Shown one piece after another: positions 22,301 to 33,751 of a stretch of 64,000 bases of DNA. A program made the position numbers and the translations under genes. The stretch's first letter is position 1, and the number at the start of each line of letters is the position of its first letter. Source of the stretch: Lytechinus variegatus (Eukaryota > Echinodermata > Echinoidea > Temnopleuroida > Toxopneustidae); the NCBI RefSeq assembly GCF_018143015.1, contig NC_054741.1:16615736-16679735 (forward strand). Direction: 5' to 3'. The notes beneath the pieces were generated by a model. It was not told the origin of the DNA. It saw only the letters and a list, made by a program, of their open reading frames with translations, and did not search any database.

Positions 22301-25300
22301 ACACCCAATTCGGCCAAAGTTCATTGACCTTTGACCTTGGTCATGTGACCTGAAACGCGCACAGAATGTTCAGTGATACTTGATTACTATAATGTCCAAG
22401 TTTAATGAACTAGACCAATAAACTTAAAGAGATATGATGGTTATTCAACAAAAAACCCCAACATGGCCAAAGTTCATTGACCTTAAATGACCTTTGACCT
22501 TAATCATGAGACCTGAAACTTGCACAAAATTTTCAGTGATGCTTGATTACTATTATGTCCAAGTTTCATGAATCAGATCCATAAACTTTCAAAGTTATAA
22601 TGGGAATTCAACAGATATCCCCAATTCGGCCAAAGTTCATTGACCCTAAATGACCTTTGACCTTGGTCATGTGACGTGAAACTCATGCAGGATGTTCAGT
22701 GATACTTGATTAACCTTATGTCCAAGTTTCATGAACTAGGTCCATATATTTTCTAAGTTATGATGACATTTCAAAAACTTAACCTCAGGTTAAGATTTCG
22801 ATGTTGATTCCTCCAACAAGTTCATTGACCCTAAATGACCTTTGACCTTGGTCATGTGACATGAAACTCTAATAGGATGTTCAGTAATACTTGATTAACC
22901 TTATGGCCAAGTTTTATTAACTAGGTCCATATACTTTCTAAGTTATGACGTCATTTCAAAAACTTAACCTCAGGTAAAGATTTGATGTTGACGCCGCCGC
23001 CGTCGGAAAAGCGGCGCCTATAGTCTCACTTTGCTTCGCAGGTGAGACAAAAATGACTCCCCAAAATTGAGAAATGGCTCTCATGAATTATACTTTGGGG
23101 GCGATTAATGTCAGCAAAATAAACTCGAAGTATCCTTTTATATTTTTCTTTATTTTGGGGGACAAGTAAACTTTATGTTCGGACCAGTAAAAAATTGAAA
23201 AATTGGGGATCTACTGGTCTGACATGAACAGGTTGGACCAGTAGAAAAAAAGGTTTAGTTTGGAGCCCTGCCATAGCCCTGATTATTCATTGGCTTACAA
23301 ACCTGAGATGTACAGACTTTATTGAAGGTCACAAAGACAAAGGTATGAGCAAAACAGCAGAAGGTGATGTCTCTGTAGTATATGAGTGAGAATGCTACTA
23401 GGAGAATGACCTGAGGAACAAAGACCAGGAGACCTATAAGGAAAGATGAAGGCCACTCTGAAGTTAGGTAGAGCATGTAGAAAAATGGGGAGAAGTTGTG
23501 TCTGACATCCCGCCTGGTTACGTGATAGAAGTAGGCCTCTGATAGAAAGTCGTCACCATACCTGTGAAGATACGATTGAATCACAAGTAATGTAACTGCA
23601 ACAATCTTGATAGTTCAGAATAAGGTGCATGAAATTAAGAAATCATTATCCCCCAATATAATACCGTATATTTGCAAAAAATCTGGAGTAAAAGCAAGAT
23701 CTACTACAACCTCGATATACCCAGCATAGCTCTTTGTGATACATAGGCCTACATTTTGTTGACAGGCAGCCATATCAAAATGATATCAAAGAATTTTCCA
23801 ATGAAAATGGAGTGGTACGCAGGTACGGTATATACATGTAGTTCTGATTCATATTAATTTTCCTCTAAAGAAGGCTATTTGTACTGTACTTAATCCGATA
23901 ATGTAATGATCATTTCCATGGGCAAGATTTTCCAATCCTTAACATATTTTGAGGATGAAACCATCAAATTTCTATACAAAAAATAATTTTAAAATAAATC
24001 CATATGTACTGGTACATGTAGGCCCAAAAGGATAATACAACAATCCATAGAACCAGTATGATGCTATCAGTTAGAATGAAGAGAAGCCAACTACACAGAA
24101 TCACTTACTATTTTGTCATTGGCCAAATAATAAAGTAAAAATAAGTGAAATGCCTTGCAGGTTGTATTTTCTCTAACATGTTGTGCAATAAATTGGCTCC
24201 CCAAATGGAAAAATAAACTTAAAACGATACACAATTATACCTGATAGTAAGACACTTACATCTGATACATAACAGCAGTCACAGCAACAAATGATGCAAT
24301 GAATACAGCTACAAGCTCTATCCTCTCTTTTGTTGGACAGAACATATCCAAAAATTTCTCCTGGATGTTATTCCATTTTGTCCGCAATTTACGCTGGATC
24401 AATCTCTTCTCCGGTAACTTGACACAGAAGTATATTGGCAAACAATAAGTCAATGGGTAAATTTTAAAATGGACAGCCACAGCCAGGAAGAGAGCGCAGA
24501 GCTTAGTTTGTCGTTTCAAGAGACATCGTAGGACTAGCAGAACAAGTACAGCCATGATGGATTCAGCATTGCCACGGCTGGACACTGCGGCGGTGAGTGG
24601 GTTGAACAGCCACAGGAGGGCCCCCTTTGTTGCCGTGGAGACACTATAGGACTGGATCCGAATGATGTCATAGATTAGAATGCCCGCCACAATGTCAAAG
24701 ACGCAGAAAAGAAGTTTTCCAAACAGCGGTGAGAGCCAGATATTTGGTGTCAACATGAACGCTAAGATCGGTGTGTATCTATAGGTTGCTCGTTCGTATG
24801 GCGACTGACCCTGATGAAAAAAATATAACTAAATAGGGGAAAAACCTTGATAATGAAATACAGATTACATGTTAGTTCACAAGAAGTAAATGTGTGAATG
24901 TAGAATTCAATGTTTCTTTTTTTTGGGGGGATGTTTGTTTTTTGCTTGTTTGTTTTCTAGAGTGTCTTAGACCTAATAAAAAGTACAAGAGGCTGAAGTA
25001 GAGCTTCCATTCATTCACATAGACTAAATAAATAATTCAATGAATGGTTGGTAATCAATCAAAAATATTATCCATTCACAAAGAGCTAATGGCAAGGGTC
25101 TCGGCTACCCCTCAGGTAGCCCCAGGGACGTCAATGCAGTGGCCCCTCACTCAGGTAGAACATCAACAAGTATCAATCACTTCAACAAAGCTACAAATTT
25201 TGGGGAGGACAGACACAGGGAGTTGCATGACCTCTCATCCTTTATACAAGGTTTTCACATAACCTGATCCACCCAATAACAAAATTTACACATCAACATT

Positions 25301-27126
25301 ATCTATACTGTTGAGTCAGCAAAGTACCGTACCTGGATTGACACATTATACTAACTTTTGGCCCTATTTCATTTCACATTTTTCTAGGTTTGTATAAATC
25401 CATATCCTTTCTTACATTAAAGAAAACCAAAATACAAAAGAAGAGAATCCATCTTATCAGAAAAATTAAAATGAGAGGAGCAATCTATGGAAGTTTCAAA
25501 ACCCTTGTCAAAGTTTTGATGGGGATCCTCACAGGCAAACATGCTTCAAATTTGTCCACAAATTTTCATATTTTCCCCTTTAACTTACATTTTTCATATT
25601 ATCTCCTCCTGACATTGACATGTAAATGTGGTGTGAATTATATTTTCCGATGACATGTTATGCTCAGGAGGTAAGATGCAATTTGAAAGATAGTGGAATA
25701 TCTTAAAATTTGTGTGCCAAACAAATGGAGAGTTGTCCACATAATCTGCAATTCTGAAGCATGGTGGCCAATCTGAGGATCCTCATAGAAAGTACAAGAC
25801 TTTTTAAACGTCCATAACTTGCTTATTTCATAACCGATTTTAATTAAATTTGTTTAAAATTGTTCCTCATATTTTACTCTTTCTATTAAGATTACTTCTC
25901 TTTGTGAGTTTTTTGGTATCCTATAATTCCAAGTTGTTCCCCAAAGGGCAACTCTAAAAAAAAATAGATAAAAAGTTAAAACTCATAGATTTTTCCTTGC
26001 ATTTTGTTTTAATACCTACACATTTATCCAAAGTATGGAAAGGTTCCCAAAGCCTGTGCATTCCCCTTTGTCTGAGCAAAGGCGATTCTAGTAGACACAC
26101 AACTACAAACTTTACACCTGCAAGGCTGCAATACATATAAATCTGAGTTAAAATTGTAAAAAAATATGAATTTCAGGCAGTTCACGTGATGGCCTAAATA
26201 TGCAGCCTTTCTTATCAAAATATCAAAAACATGATGAAGCACCATTTTTTTTGTTCAATCTGAAAATGACTTGCTGAGGGGTTTTTTTTCAAGAAAATCA
26301 TATAGGCCTATTTCTCTCAAATATTAATGAGATTTTTGGCACCCTCGTTCATTAGATTATAATTTATAAGAAACATTATCAACTGAAAATTTTTGTGAAA
26401 TGAAAAGAAATTTATGTTAAATCTTGACTTCAATTCAATTTTTATGTGTGCACACACACATGGCCCCTTCTTTATTCAGTTCAGTTTCATTTATTTCACA
26501 TCTCTCAGCTCATAAAACATTGAAATAACAGATACAATATTTTATATTGTATTTTTTTAATCAAATAATAACAGATACATTAATTTAATATAAGTATACA
26601 CAACAAAAAATAATAATAAAGAGTAATCAATCAATCATTAGGTCAATTTCATCATTATTTGACAATAAGACTAATTTTTTTAGCAGAAAAAAGGCTAAGA
26701 CAAATTTTTTTAGCAGAAAAAGGCAAAGCCAAGGCCAAGCCCAATATCACTCAGACCAGTTCACTCACCAAATGAAGACTAAGTAAGTCAAGAATTAGAC
26801 ATGTTAGATTAGATCTAACAAACCCTTTTTTATTTTCAGACTAACAAACAACTTTCATCATGTTCATACTTTCTGTAAGTAGATTTCTAAAGTAAAGAAG
26901 TAACAGTTGGATGATTTACCTGCATAACATAACTTGCAGCATCTGTGAAAACATGGTAATCAATGTCTGTGTATTTGACAACCATCAGCCTGTCTTGAAT
27001 TTCTCCATAAAGAATGAGCAAAAGACGAACTAAAAATGCTATCAAAGAGCACGCTCCAATCGACATTTTAGTTTTTGTGAGCACTCCCAACATTCTGTGA
27101 AGGTATGGTACAGTGTAACTATACAT
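16199..27126 (-). CDS. PIGM: GPI mannosyltransferase 1 (5 exons, complete)
   Basis: Coding segments, 5' to 3' on the minus strand: 27126-26920, 24810-24260, 23561-23303, 17388-17287 and 16366-16199. Phases agree; 1287 nt, about 428 residues (human 423). By family, this is the ER multi-span enzyme, working with PIGX, that moves the first mannose from dolichol-phosphate-mannose onto GlcN-PI in GPI-anchor synthesis. The lumenal DXD motif is present as [13 protein letters not shown] (D54, D56). Other matches to human PIGM are [80 protein letters not shown] and [20 protein letters not shown]. The chosen ATG has A at -3 and gives the usual length; an in-frame ATG at 27162 would add 12 residues. Intron 3 (17389-23302) has swollen with transposons. 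Confidence 0.96.
16367..17286 (-). other. PIGM intron 4 without recognised feature
   Basis: AT-rich. Nothing identified beyond simple A/T runs. Confidence 0.5.
17287..17388 (-). CDS. PIGM: PIGM exon 4
   Basis: Acceptor CTGCAG before 17388; donor GTAAGG at 17286-17281. 34 codons: [20 protein letters not shown], then a hydrophobic run ending FLAQ. Confidence 0.93.
17469..20205. mobile_element. Older GGGGTGTTGC-ended element interrupted by a newer one
   Basis: Left end 'agggggtgttgctagaaaat' (17469) and right end, inverted, 'tggggcattgcaagaaactt' (ending 20205) are imperfect terminal repeats. An uninterrupted relative begins at 49355 ('agggggtgttgcaagaaaat'). Without the insert at 17498-20001 the copy would be about 230 bp. 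Confidence 0.65.
17498..20001. mobile_element. 2.5-kb element with GTGAGTGACACGACA subterminal repeats
   Basis: 14-bp perfect terminal inverted repeats GGTCATTTTCAAAC (17498-17511) and GTTTGAAAATGACC (19988-20001), flanked by AATT on both sides (17494-17497, 20002-20005). The 15-mer GTGAGTGACACGACA occurs eight times, all on the plus strand: 17512, 17680, 17868 and 17891 on the left; 19426, 19445, 19462 and 19628 on the right. The first copy abuts the left terminal repeat. The 1.5-kb middle lacks the motif. An open frame of 136 codons at 18350 matches no transposase I know, so it is probably non-autonomous. Superfamily unknown. Located in PIGM intron 3. Confidence 0.85.
20455..20630. repeat. 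Diverged family-F element
   Basis: 'agctttatgaaacacc', 'gcagagctcagcagccaatc', 'tccatggtggttacaatagt' and 'gtctttataaagactgtgcc' parallel the palindromic element at 40024-40181. Confidence 0.6.
20708..21664. mobile_element. 957-bp element with GGGCCCGTTTCTCAACA ends
   Basis: Perfect 17-bp terminal inverted repeats (20708-20724 and 21648-21664), with CAG on each side (20705-20707, 21665-21667) as a 3-bp target duplication. The subterminal part repeats 'ctaact' and 'gactaa' words on both arms. No transposase frame. PIGM intron 3. Confidence 0.85.
21770..21900. repeat. Left part of a GACCAGTAAAAA repeat split by the 21980-23048 element
   Basis: 'cagaccagtaaaaattgctc' and 'ttactggtctgacatgacca' recur at 23178-23235 ('cggaccagtaaaaaattgaa', 'ctactggtctgacatgaaca') on the other side of the array. 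Confidence 0.55.
21980..23048. mobile_element. Element of six tandem units with AGGTCAAAGGTCA sites
   Basis: Ends GTCTCACCTGC (21980-21990) and GCAGGTGAGAC (23038-23048) are perfect inverted repeats. Between them lie six units of 154-185 bp; the 'tgttcagtgatac' word starts at 22051, 22214, 22368, 22530, 22693 and 22878. TGACCTTTGACCT, the complement of AGGTCAAAGGTCA, occurs perfectly at 22172, 22325, 22488, 22651 and 22836. The right end is GC-rich ('gacgccgccgccgtcgg') and contains a small hairpin, GTCTCAC...GTGAGAC, at 23022-23048. No protein coded. PIGM intron 3. Confidence 0.85.
23303..23561 (-). CDS. PIGM: PIGM exon 3
   Basis: Acceptor TTCACAG before 23561; donor GTTTGT at 23302-23297. 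One base plus 86 codons. Contains [20 protein letters not shown] and ends NKVCTSQ. Confidence 0.95.
23562..24259 (-). other. PIGM intron 2 without recognised feature
   Basis: AT-rich. No element with defined ends. Confidence 0.5.
24260..24810 (-). CDS. PIGM: PIGM exon 2
   Basis: Acceptor CATCAG before 24810; donor GTAAGT at 24259-24254. 183 codons plus two bases. Holds the [15 protein letters not shown] loop and the [17 protein letters not shown] segment. Confidence 0.95.
24811..26919 (-). other. PIGM intron 1
   Basis: Contains a T/G-run junction at 24917-24930 and a half element near 25795-25900 ('cgtccataacttgcttattt'). 26470-26680 may be a LINE-type 3' end on the minus strand, ending 'ataaatgaaactgaactgaa' in that orientation. 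No exon recognised. Confidence 0.4.
26920..27126 (-). CDS. PIGM: PIGM exon 1 (start, first membrane helix, DXD)
   Basis: 69 codons, donor GTAAAT at 26919-26914. A first helix ([19 protein letters not shown]) precedes [16 protein letters not shown]. Confidence 0.93.
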
Positions 27127-27418
27127 TTTAGTGTATTTGGAACGAAGGGGAGGTGATATCATTGACTCTTCTTTCCAGCTGATACTGTTTGCATGCCGGC
27201 GGCTGGTATAGCGTGCTATCGGTACCACAATATCGGCCTCCCCTTGCGCGCCCCGCGAACCCAAGTTGCCTGTTCCGTAGCGCTAGCAGACAACGGCTGC
27301 TGATCTGCTGTAGAGCATTGTATGGCAAGCCAAAGAGACTTTTAAATGATATTATACTAATATTTCGCGTTGCCAAAATTGCAATTATTAAATACGATTT
27401 GATTGATTTTTTCACAGT

Positions 27419-27510
27419 CCAACCCGCATTATCTGAAATACATCCAGTTCATACCGGTAGAAGATATCGATCCCGGTGATGATTACCCAAATATTTATCA
27501 GAATTTTTAA
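27419..27510 (+). CDS. Possible short unassigned coding stretch (plus strand)
   Basis: Behind an acceptor-like TTTTTTCACAG (ends 27418) the plus strand reads SNPHYLKYIQFIPVEDIDPG, then DDYPNIYQNF and a stop at 27508-27510. An alternative donor, GTGATG, lies at 27478. Composition looks protein-like, but the piece is 30 codons, I find no start or second exon, and I recognise no family. It would be divergent from PIGM. Confidence 0.2.
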
Positions 27511-27540
27511 TTTTCTTCTTTTTGGCGTTCCACATTGAAA

Positions 27541-27801
27541 CTAGTTTGTAATAACGATACAGTGGGCGTATTTCGTCAAATCGCTTTGAATCAACTTCGC
27601 TGACTTCACGTCGTCTGCAATATTTAGACTGATGTCTAGCAAAACGTTTTTTTCTGCATTCTCTGACTTCGATGCTTTCTTTTCACTTCCGAGAAAATCA
27701 GTGGCCACTTGCAGTAATCTGGATAGTTGTAGTAAAGAGCCATAAACTATGTTTATTTTCCTAAGAATGGCAATGGAATAGTTCAGAAATTTTGTGTTCA
27801 T
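27541..27801 (-). CDS. Possible unassigned coding exon (minus strand)
   Basis: A frame of 86 codons from ATG 27801 to TAG 27543-27541, with YGSLLQLSRLLQVATDFLG, then a Lys/Glu-rich stretch and LLDISLNIADDVKSAKLIQS. An acceptor-like CATTCTTAG lies inside it, so it may be the last exon of an upstream gene. The composition is more protein-like than the nearby repeats. I recognise no family. A family-A element inserted 11 bp upstream of the ATG could have cut off earlier exons. Confidence 0.25.
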   Translation of the reverse strand: MNTKFLNYSIAILRKINIVYGSLLQLSRLLQVATDFLGSEKKASKSENAEKNVLLDISLNIADDVKSAKLIQSDLTKYAHCIVITN

Positions 27802-27812
27802 TTTTTTATTAA

Positions 27813-28400
27813 AGGTCAAGTCCACCTCAGAAAAATGTTGATTTGAATCAATAGAGAAAAATCAGACAAGCACAATGCTGAAAATTTCATCAAAATCGGA
27901 TGTAAAATAAGAAAGTTATGACATTTCAAAGTTTCGCTTATTTTTAACAAAATAGTTAAATGAACGAGCCAGTTTCATTCAAATGAGAGAGTCGATGACA
28001 CTCACTCACTATTTCTTTTGTTTTTTTATTGTTTGAATTAAACAATATTTCAATTTTTACGAATTTGATGATTAGAACCTCCTTGCCTGAAGCACAAAAT
28101 ATTAAAATTATTGAATTCCACATGTTCAGGGAGGAATTAAACTTTATTTCAAATGACAATGACAAGAAAATAAAAATATTTCATATAATAAAATACAAAA
28201 GAAATAGTGAGTGATGTCATCAGTTCCCTCATTTGCATACCGACTGAGATGTGCATATAACTGTTTTGTGAAATAAAGCGAAACTTTAAAATGTCATAAC
28301 TTTCTTATTTTACATTCGATTTTGATGAAATTTTCAGTGTTATGCTAGTTTGATTTTCTCTATTTATTCAAATCAATATTTTATTGGGGTGGACTTGTCT
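27813..28400. mobile_element. Family-A palindromic element, copy 2 (TTAA-flanked)
   Basis: 588 bp between TTAA (27809-27812) and TTAA (28401-28404). Left end AGGTCAAGTCCACCTCAG, right end 'ggggtggacttgtct'. The arms are inverted complements for well over 100 bp ('catcaaaatcggatgtaaaa' against 'tacattcgattttgatgaaa'). Non-autonomous. TTAA target sites suggest piggyBac-like mobilisation; this is an inference. Confidence 0.85.
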
Positions 28401-28813
28401 TTAATGCTTTGATCCCAATCTCAGCAGTATCTAAGATGGAACTGGAAAGAAGTAATATAATTTATAAAATGATTATTCATTGCTGACCATGTTGTTACGC
28501 CCCCAGTAAAATAAAACTATATTTACAAAATCATTTTAATTTAGTTATGATTATATTTCCAACACCCTTTTCTTTAATTCTACTAGCCGACGAATCAGTG
28601 AATTTTTTTTAGAAATAAAATTTGGAAAATCATCAGGCCTACTTTTCGCCCCAAATTAAATTGGATTTAGAAAATATTAGCCAAAATTATAAGTTTTATA
28701 TTATTTCTTCATGCTCTGGTCATGAATGCATCTCCCGTCTTAGAGGTTTGAAATCTGACATCATTCTGCCCCGAATAGTGTTTTGGAGTAGTTTTCATAA
28801 AATTTCAGGTCAA

Positions 28814-28876
28814 TGTCTTTGTGTCAAGAAAAGTCATTATTAGGACCTAATAATTACTCTTCTTGACACAAAGACA
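28814..28876. repeat. Near-perfect hairpin, 30-bp arms
   Basis: 'tgtctttgtgtcaagaaaag' (28814) pairs with 'tcttgacacaaagaca' ending 28876. The arms meet at TTAGG-A-CCTAA with almost no loop and a few mismatches. Confidence 0.85.
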
Positions 28877-29033
28877 ATTTTATAACCTTGTGACAAAAAA
28901 ATGCATTATTTTCACCCCCTTTTAAAAATTCTATTGGTTATGAATGCTTCAAAATCTAAGGAGTTGGATGGCCATTCTTATCAGCTATATAGAGGTGTGG
29001 ATGGGGTAGATTTCATAAATAAGAAAAATACTA

Positions 29034-29616
29034 AAAGGGATGCTCCAGGCTGAAAGTATTTATAGCTTAATGAATAGAGTAGAATTCACTGAGCAAAATG
29101 CCAAAAATTTCATCAAAATCGGATAACAAATGACTAAGTTATTGAATTTTGAAGTTTAGCAATATTTTGTGAAAATAGTCGTCATGAATATTCATTAGGT
29201 GGGCTGATGATGTCACATCTCCACTTGTTCTTTTGTATTTTATTATATGAAATTAGGTTTATTGAATTTTTTCCTCCAAGAACTAGAAAAATTGAATTGA
29301 CAACTTCCTTAGTGCATGAGATATTTATTGCTGCAACTTATTTCATTATAAGGGAGACGTATTATTCACACAAGTATGAAATAATGAAAAAAAAAATTTT
29401 ATGTAATAACATAAGAAAAAGAAAGTGGAGATGTGACATCATCAGCACACCTAATGAATATTCATGACGACTGTTTTCACAAAATATTGATAAACTTTAA
29501 ACTTCAATAACTTTATTATTTGTTATCCGATTTTGATGAAATTTTCGACATTTTGCTCAGTGAATTCAACTCTATGTATTAAGACATAAATATTTTCAGC
29601 CCGGACCATCCCTTTA
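29034..29616. mobile_element. Family-B palindromic element (AAAGGGATG ends)
   Basis: Left end 'aaaagggatgctccaggctg' and right end, inverted, 'taaagggatggtccgggctg'. The arms of about 190 bp are inverted complements with few differences, both holding 'catgaatattcattaggtg' and 'tgatgtcacatctccac'. The centre (29230-29420) is unique and AT-rich. Partial copy at 61655-61919. Confidence 0.85.
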
Positions 29617-30610
29617 AGTACCCATTGCCTACAGGACTCAGGTGATCCCAATGTCACCAATCATTTTTTTATCCATGTCTATAGGAGAAAACAAACCATT
29701 CAAACACACTTCATACAAAAACATTTGAAACAAAAGACAACATCTCTCATTTTATCAAATATGATTTTTATTTAGATTCTTTTTAAATGCAACAGCTATA
29801 AAATATATTGAGTTATTTCTCATAAATACATGAACAAGTGATGAAATGTAATCTAATTTCATGTATATGTACGCCTGCATATATCATTTACAAAGGCCAT
29901 AGAGTAGCTTGATAATAATGTCTAGTCAATGTCTATTAACTCCCATTGACTGAATATTTAAAGTTTTAAACGCTATAATTTCATTTTGTATAAATATTTT
30001 TAATTCCAGGTAACAATATTTGTTTTTATATGCCCATTATTTTTATCATAATCTATGTTATGTATGCCCTGCTTGTTTTTTTTTAAACTTAGATATGTCC
30101 TGGGTATTCTTTCTTTTCTATGTTTGTATCTATTTCTTTGTTTTGAATAATTTGGATGTTAAATAGCATGAGTTACTACTACTACTACTAAATCTTTTTA
30201 TATTTCTTGAGGCTTGATCTAACTGTATTGAGCTGCATGGTGTACATGCATCAAGTGTATCAAACCAATATTGAATGTTATCATGGCATTCCAAATTTCA
30301 TTTTAATTAATTAGAATTTGTATGTTTGCTTATCTTTCCCAAAAGGCAAATCTTTGAAAGCTTTGCCCTTCTTTTGGGCATTTCTGATTACTTTTGTGTA
30401 TGTATATGTTTGACTTGTGTTTTTGACTGGAAAATAAATGAATTGTATTGATTTATACCTCTACAGTGACCAGTATTATGAGTTTCATGAAAATTTCATG
30501 AGAATTAAAAAGTTATTAAAGCTATATCTCATAAAATATCCTAGGAATGAATGTTAATTGGGCTGAATGCATGAAAATAAACAATTACCTTTGCTAACTT
30601 CACTTGCCCT
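29617..30610. other. Intergenic sequence with a possible LINE 3' end
   Basis: An ACT triplet run lies at 30174-30190. 30330-30460 ends 'aaataaatgaattgtattga', the kind of tail seen on CR1/L2-like LINE ends. No reverse-transcriptase sequence is attached here. Confidence 0.35.
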
Positions 30611-30617
30611 AACATCT

Positions 30618-30732
30618 GGGGCCCGCAACACAAAACTTAGCAATAATTGATTCCATTGACTACAATGTACAATCAATCATAAAAATCAAGCGTACGATCA
30701 ATTGCTAACTTTGTGTTATGGAACCCTGGTTT
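30618..30732. repeat. 115-bp inverted-repeat element
   Basis: Left 'ctggggcccgcaacacaaaa' and 'cttagcaataattga'; right 'tcaattgctaactttgtgtt' and 'atggaaccctgg' are inverted complements over about 30 bp. Diverged relatives appear at 38709-38830 and 42718-42810. Confidence 0.75.
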
Positions 30733-33700
30733 TGCTTGTACCAGTGTGAGTGCTATTTGTAAAAGTTAAGTTCCCCCAATTATCACTAAATTCTTTTTTT
30801 TAATAAATATAAATCGGCAGTTATATAGCACTTAATACACTGGAATGACATCTAATTACATATATCCTATTACCCTGGTCATCAGATGCACTTTCCCCAC
30901 TCCCTGGGGGAAGCATTTCAACAAGAGTTTCAAAACCCAATTACGAGGCAGGCTACATAGACTTTCACATCTTACTCATGCTTATTTAACATGGCATGCA
31001 AGAGGTCAAACTGAAGCAAAAGTGAAATAGATGCTCTTTTTAAAAGGTCCTTTCCTTGACTACAGATAGCATATCAAATAGTGTAACTCTTAACATACCA
31101 GTGTTGCCAATTTAGACCGAATAGCAGTGATACAAGTAAATCCTGTAATGATGCAATTAATCTGGCATGTTAATTCCACCAAGAGTGCTTGTCACCATTC
31201 CAATTCATTACTATTAATGCATGTGCACCATAACATTTACAGTGTGAAGGACATAAACTAAAACTGTTTCATTGGATAAATTTACAGATTGAGCATAAGG
31301 GTGACTGTTCAAAATAAAATATCTCCATAGTTCTCAGTGTCTTGTTTTATATAAAAGACCTTCTCAAGCTTGGAGCAGGTTGAAAGTCTCAGGATATGAC
31401 CCTTGTCATTAGCTTTCTGATGTCCAATTATAAAATATAAACTAAGTGCTCACACCAATATTTCAAATAAGAATTAAAAATAAACATGTTACAGAAAGAG
31501 GGCACTAGAGTTAAAATTTAAATCCTAATGACTAGAAAAATGCCATACCTAAATTCTAATGGGTTAAAAAATTCATTCATTCATTGACTACAAGGCTTTT
31601 CAGTTTCAGCACTCTTGCCAGAAGCGTGCATTTATTAGATTTTCCTTAGTATACCCAATGAAATAGGAGTGATTTTGTACAAAAATTTCAGGAGTCCATG
31701 GTTTTGTGCCACGGTACAATCAAAACCTCATCAAGAATAAGGGCCTTTGAATTCCAGATAGTAATCAAAACGTTTAAAGAAAAAGGCCTAGATGGTTAAA
31801 TTTTAAAGTAAAATCGAGTAAAAAAAAAACAACAACTTGAAAATACAAGCAAAAATCTGGTAATAGCCCCATTTAAAGCAACTACCGGTATTTTATTCAT
31901 CAGAGTTGTATGGCACAAGCTTTTGCTTGTGGTATTCCAATGCTCTAGTCTGTTAAATGTTTCATTTTCTTCGTAAATATATTTTATCAAGCAGTTGCAT
32001 ACATGTAATTATATTCGTTTAAATTAAACTACCATGACAATTCTTGATTTTACACCAGTCATTTACCCTCACTTTGAGGTTCCAAAAATACTCTAATATA
32101 TACATCATTAGAATAAATCCTCTGTGGAAGACATAAAGTGTAACTTGAGTATTAAACTGCCATATTATAAAATCAACAAAAATCTCTATGATATTACATA
32201 CAAATTCAGTTATAAAAAGTATAATCACTGTACGATTGCACATCAGCATATACTGTCCAAATGCCTTTATACAATATAATACACATGTAAGTAATGCATT
32301 CCATTAAAAAAACACAGTAATAAAGTTTTCATATATTTTATATACACTATCATACACTACTTATATGCTTTAGGAATGAAACATATCACACAAGTACACA
32401 ATAGTTGTTAATTCATCTTAAGTAATTCCATGACTTTATAAGAAATTGTGGAATTAAATATAGCACATTCTTATTTTTTTTTGTTCTTTAAACTTGTAGC
32501 TGAAAACTATGTACAAATTGAAAGCATACATGTAATTATTGTACAGATACATAATGGAACTCCTAATTGATTTTGTTAGATAAACATCTTTTAAAACAGG
32601 CATGTTTTGGACCCTTTTTAATTTTACTTAAAATAAAACTAAAACAACATACATCAAGGTAAACAGTTCATGGGACATCATTAAATTTGAGTCAGAAGTT
32701 AGAAGACCTAGGTGGATTCTCAAGTACATACAGTCAGAATTTGTGCCTCCAAAATTACTAGAGAGAGCAGAAATATGTTACATATTACATTTCGAATACT
32801 TTAAAATGCTTTCATAATCTAACAGATTATCATTCCTCACTGCCCCACATGTACGGTATATATGAATAGAGTTTACATTTTACTGTTAAAGTTACTGTGA
32901 AGACAGGCCCCTGGAAAAGGCAATATTTGTGATGTATGCTGCCGTTGGGTCTGCTGGCAGTGTAGCACATAACACAATTTGCAGCACCTTTAAATTGACC
33001 TTCAGATTAGTTCAGATTCAACTTGATCTGCTCCTGTGTTATCAATTAATTTGGTGATGCTATCATGCTACCTCAAATATATCATAAGTAAAACTGTTGA
33101 CGATAACAATGTGTACTATGCCAAAGCCACTAACAAAGAGAACAGCAATCAACAGTTTTGCTAAGTTATTTCACACAAATGGAGTTGAGACATTTTGAAA
33201 GACTATTTTTTTTTAATTATTCAAATAATAAAAGATTGACGTGCAAATTGAAATTATAATGGTGAATAATGAACTACATAAAATTCTTTCAATCACTGAC
33301 CATTATTTTATTCATAGTCTAATATTTCTGTGCAAGAAGAGTTTTTGCACTATGACATAGTCTTTCATTGCCACGTATTATCTATTGCCTTCAAAATTGT
33401 TTCCCTTCTCTCAACATGAACTTCCATCAAAACCTTTTCCAAGTAAAAACTCGCCATCTCCAACAGAGTCATGAGTTGGCGGCAAAAAATACAAATTAAA
33501 GAAAATCAAAAGAAGTTTGTAGCTTGTAAGATGAACTGCTGCTATTATAAACTGTAAAATGCACTGAAAATACAATACAGAATATCCTGCTGAAGTCGAC
33601 CCTCCATAGGTCAAGGGATTTTTTTTTACCTGAATATGCAAACATATATGTTACTTACATCTACGAAGTCGAATTCTGCTTAATTCAAACAGATCTGACA

Positions 33701-33750
33701 TAGACAGAGTCACCTATTTTCTTGAATGCAATGTGTCTGATGGTGATATT
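30733..33750. other. Intergenic or ENTR1 3' region, no gene recognised
   Basis: AT-rich, with no inverted-repeat element of clear ends. It could include a long ENTR1 3' untranslated region. Confidence 0.4.
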
Positions 33751-33751
33751 T

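Noticed and set aside
28421-28448. Possible minus-strand exon SILDTAEIGIKAL next to the family-A element
   Set aside because: No donor is present and removing the inserted element leaves a stop a few codons on; likely chance.
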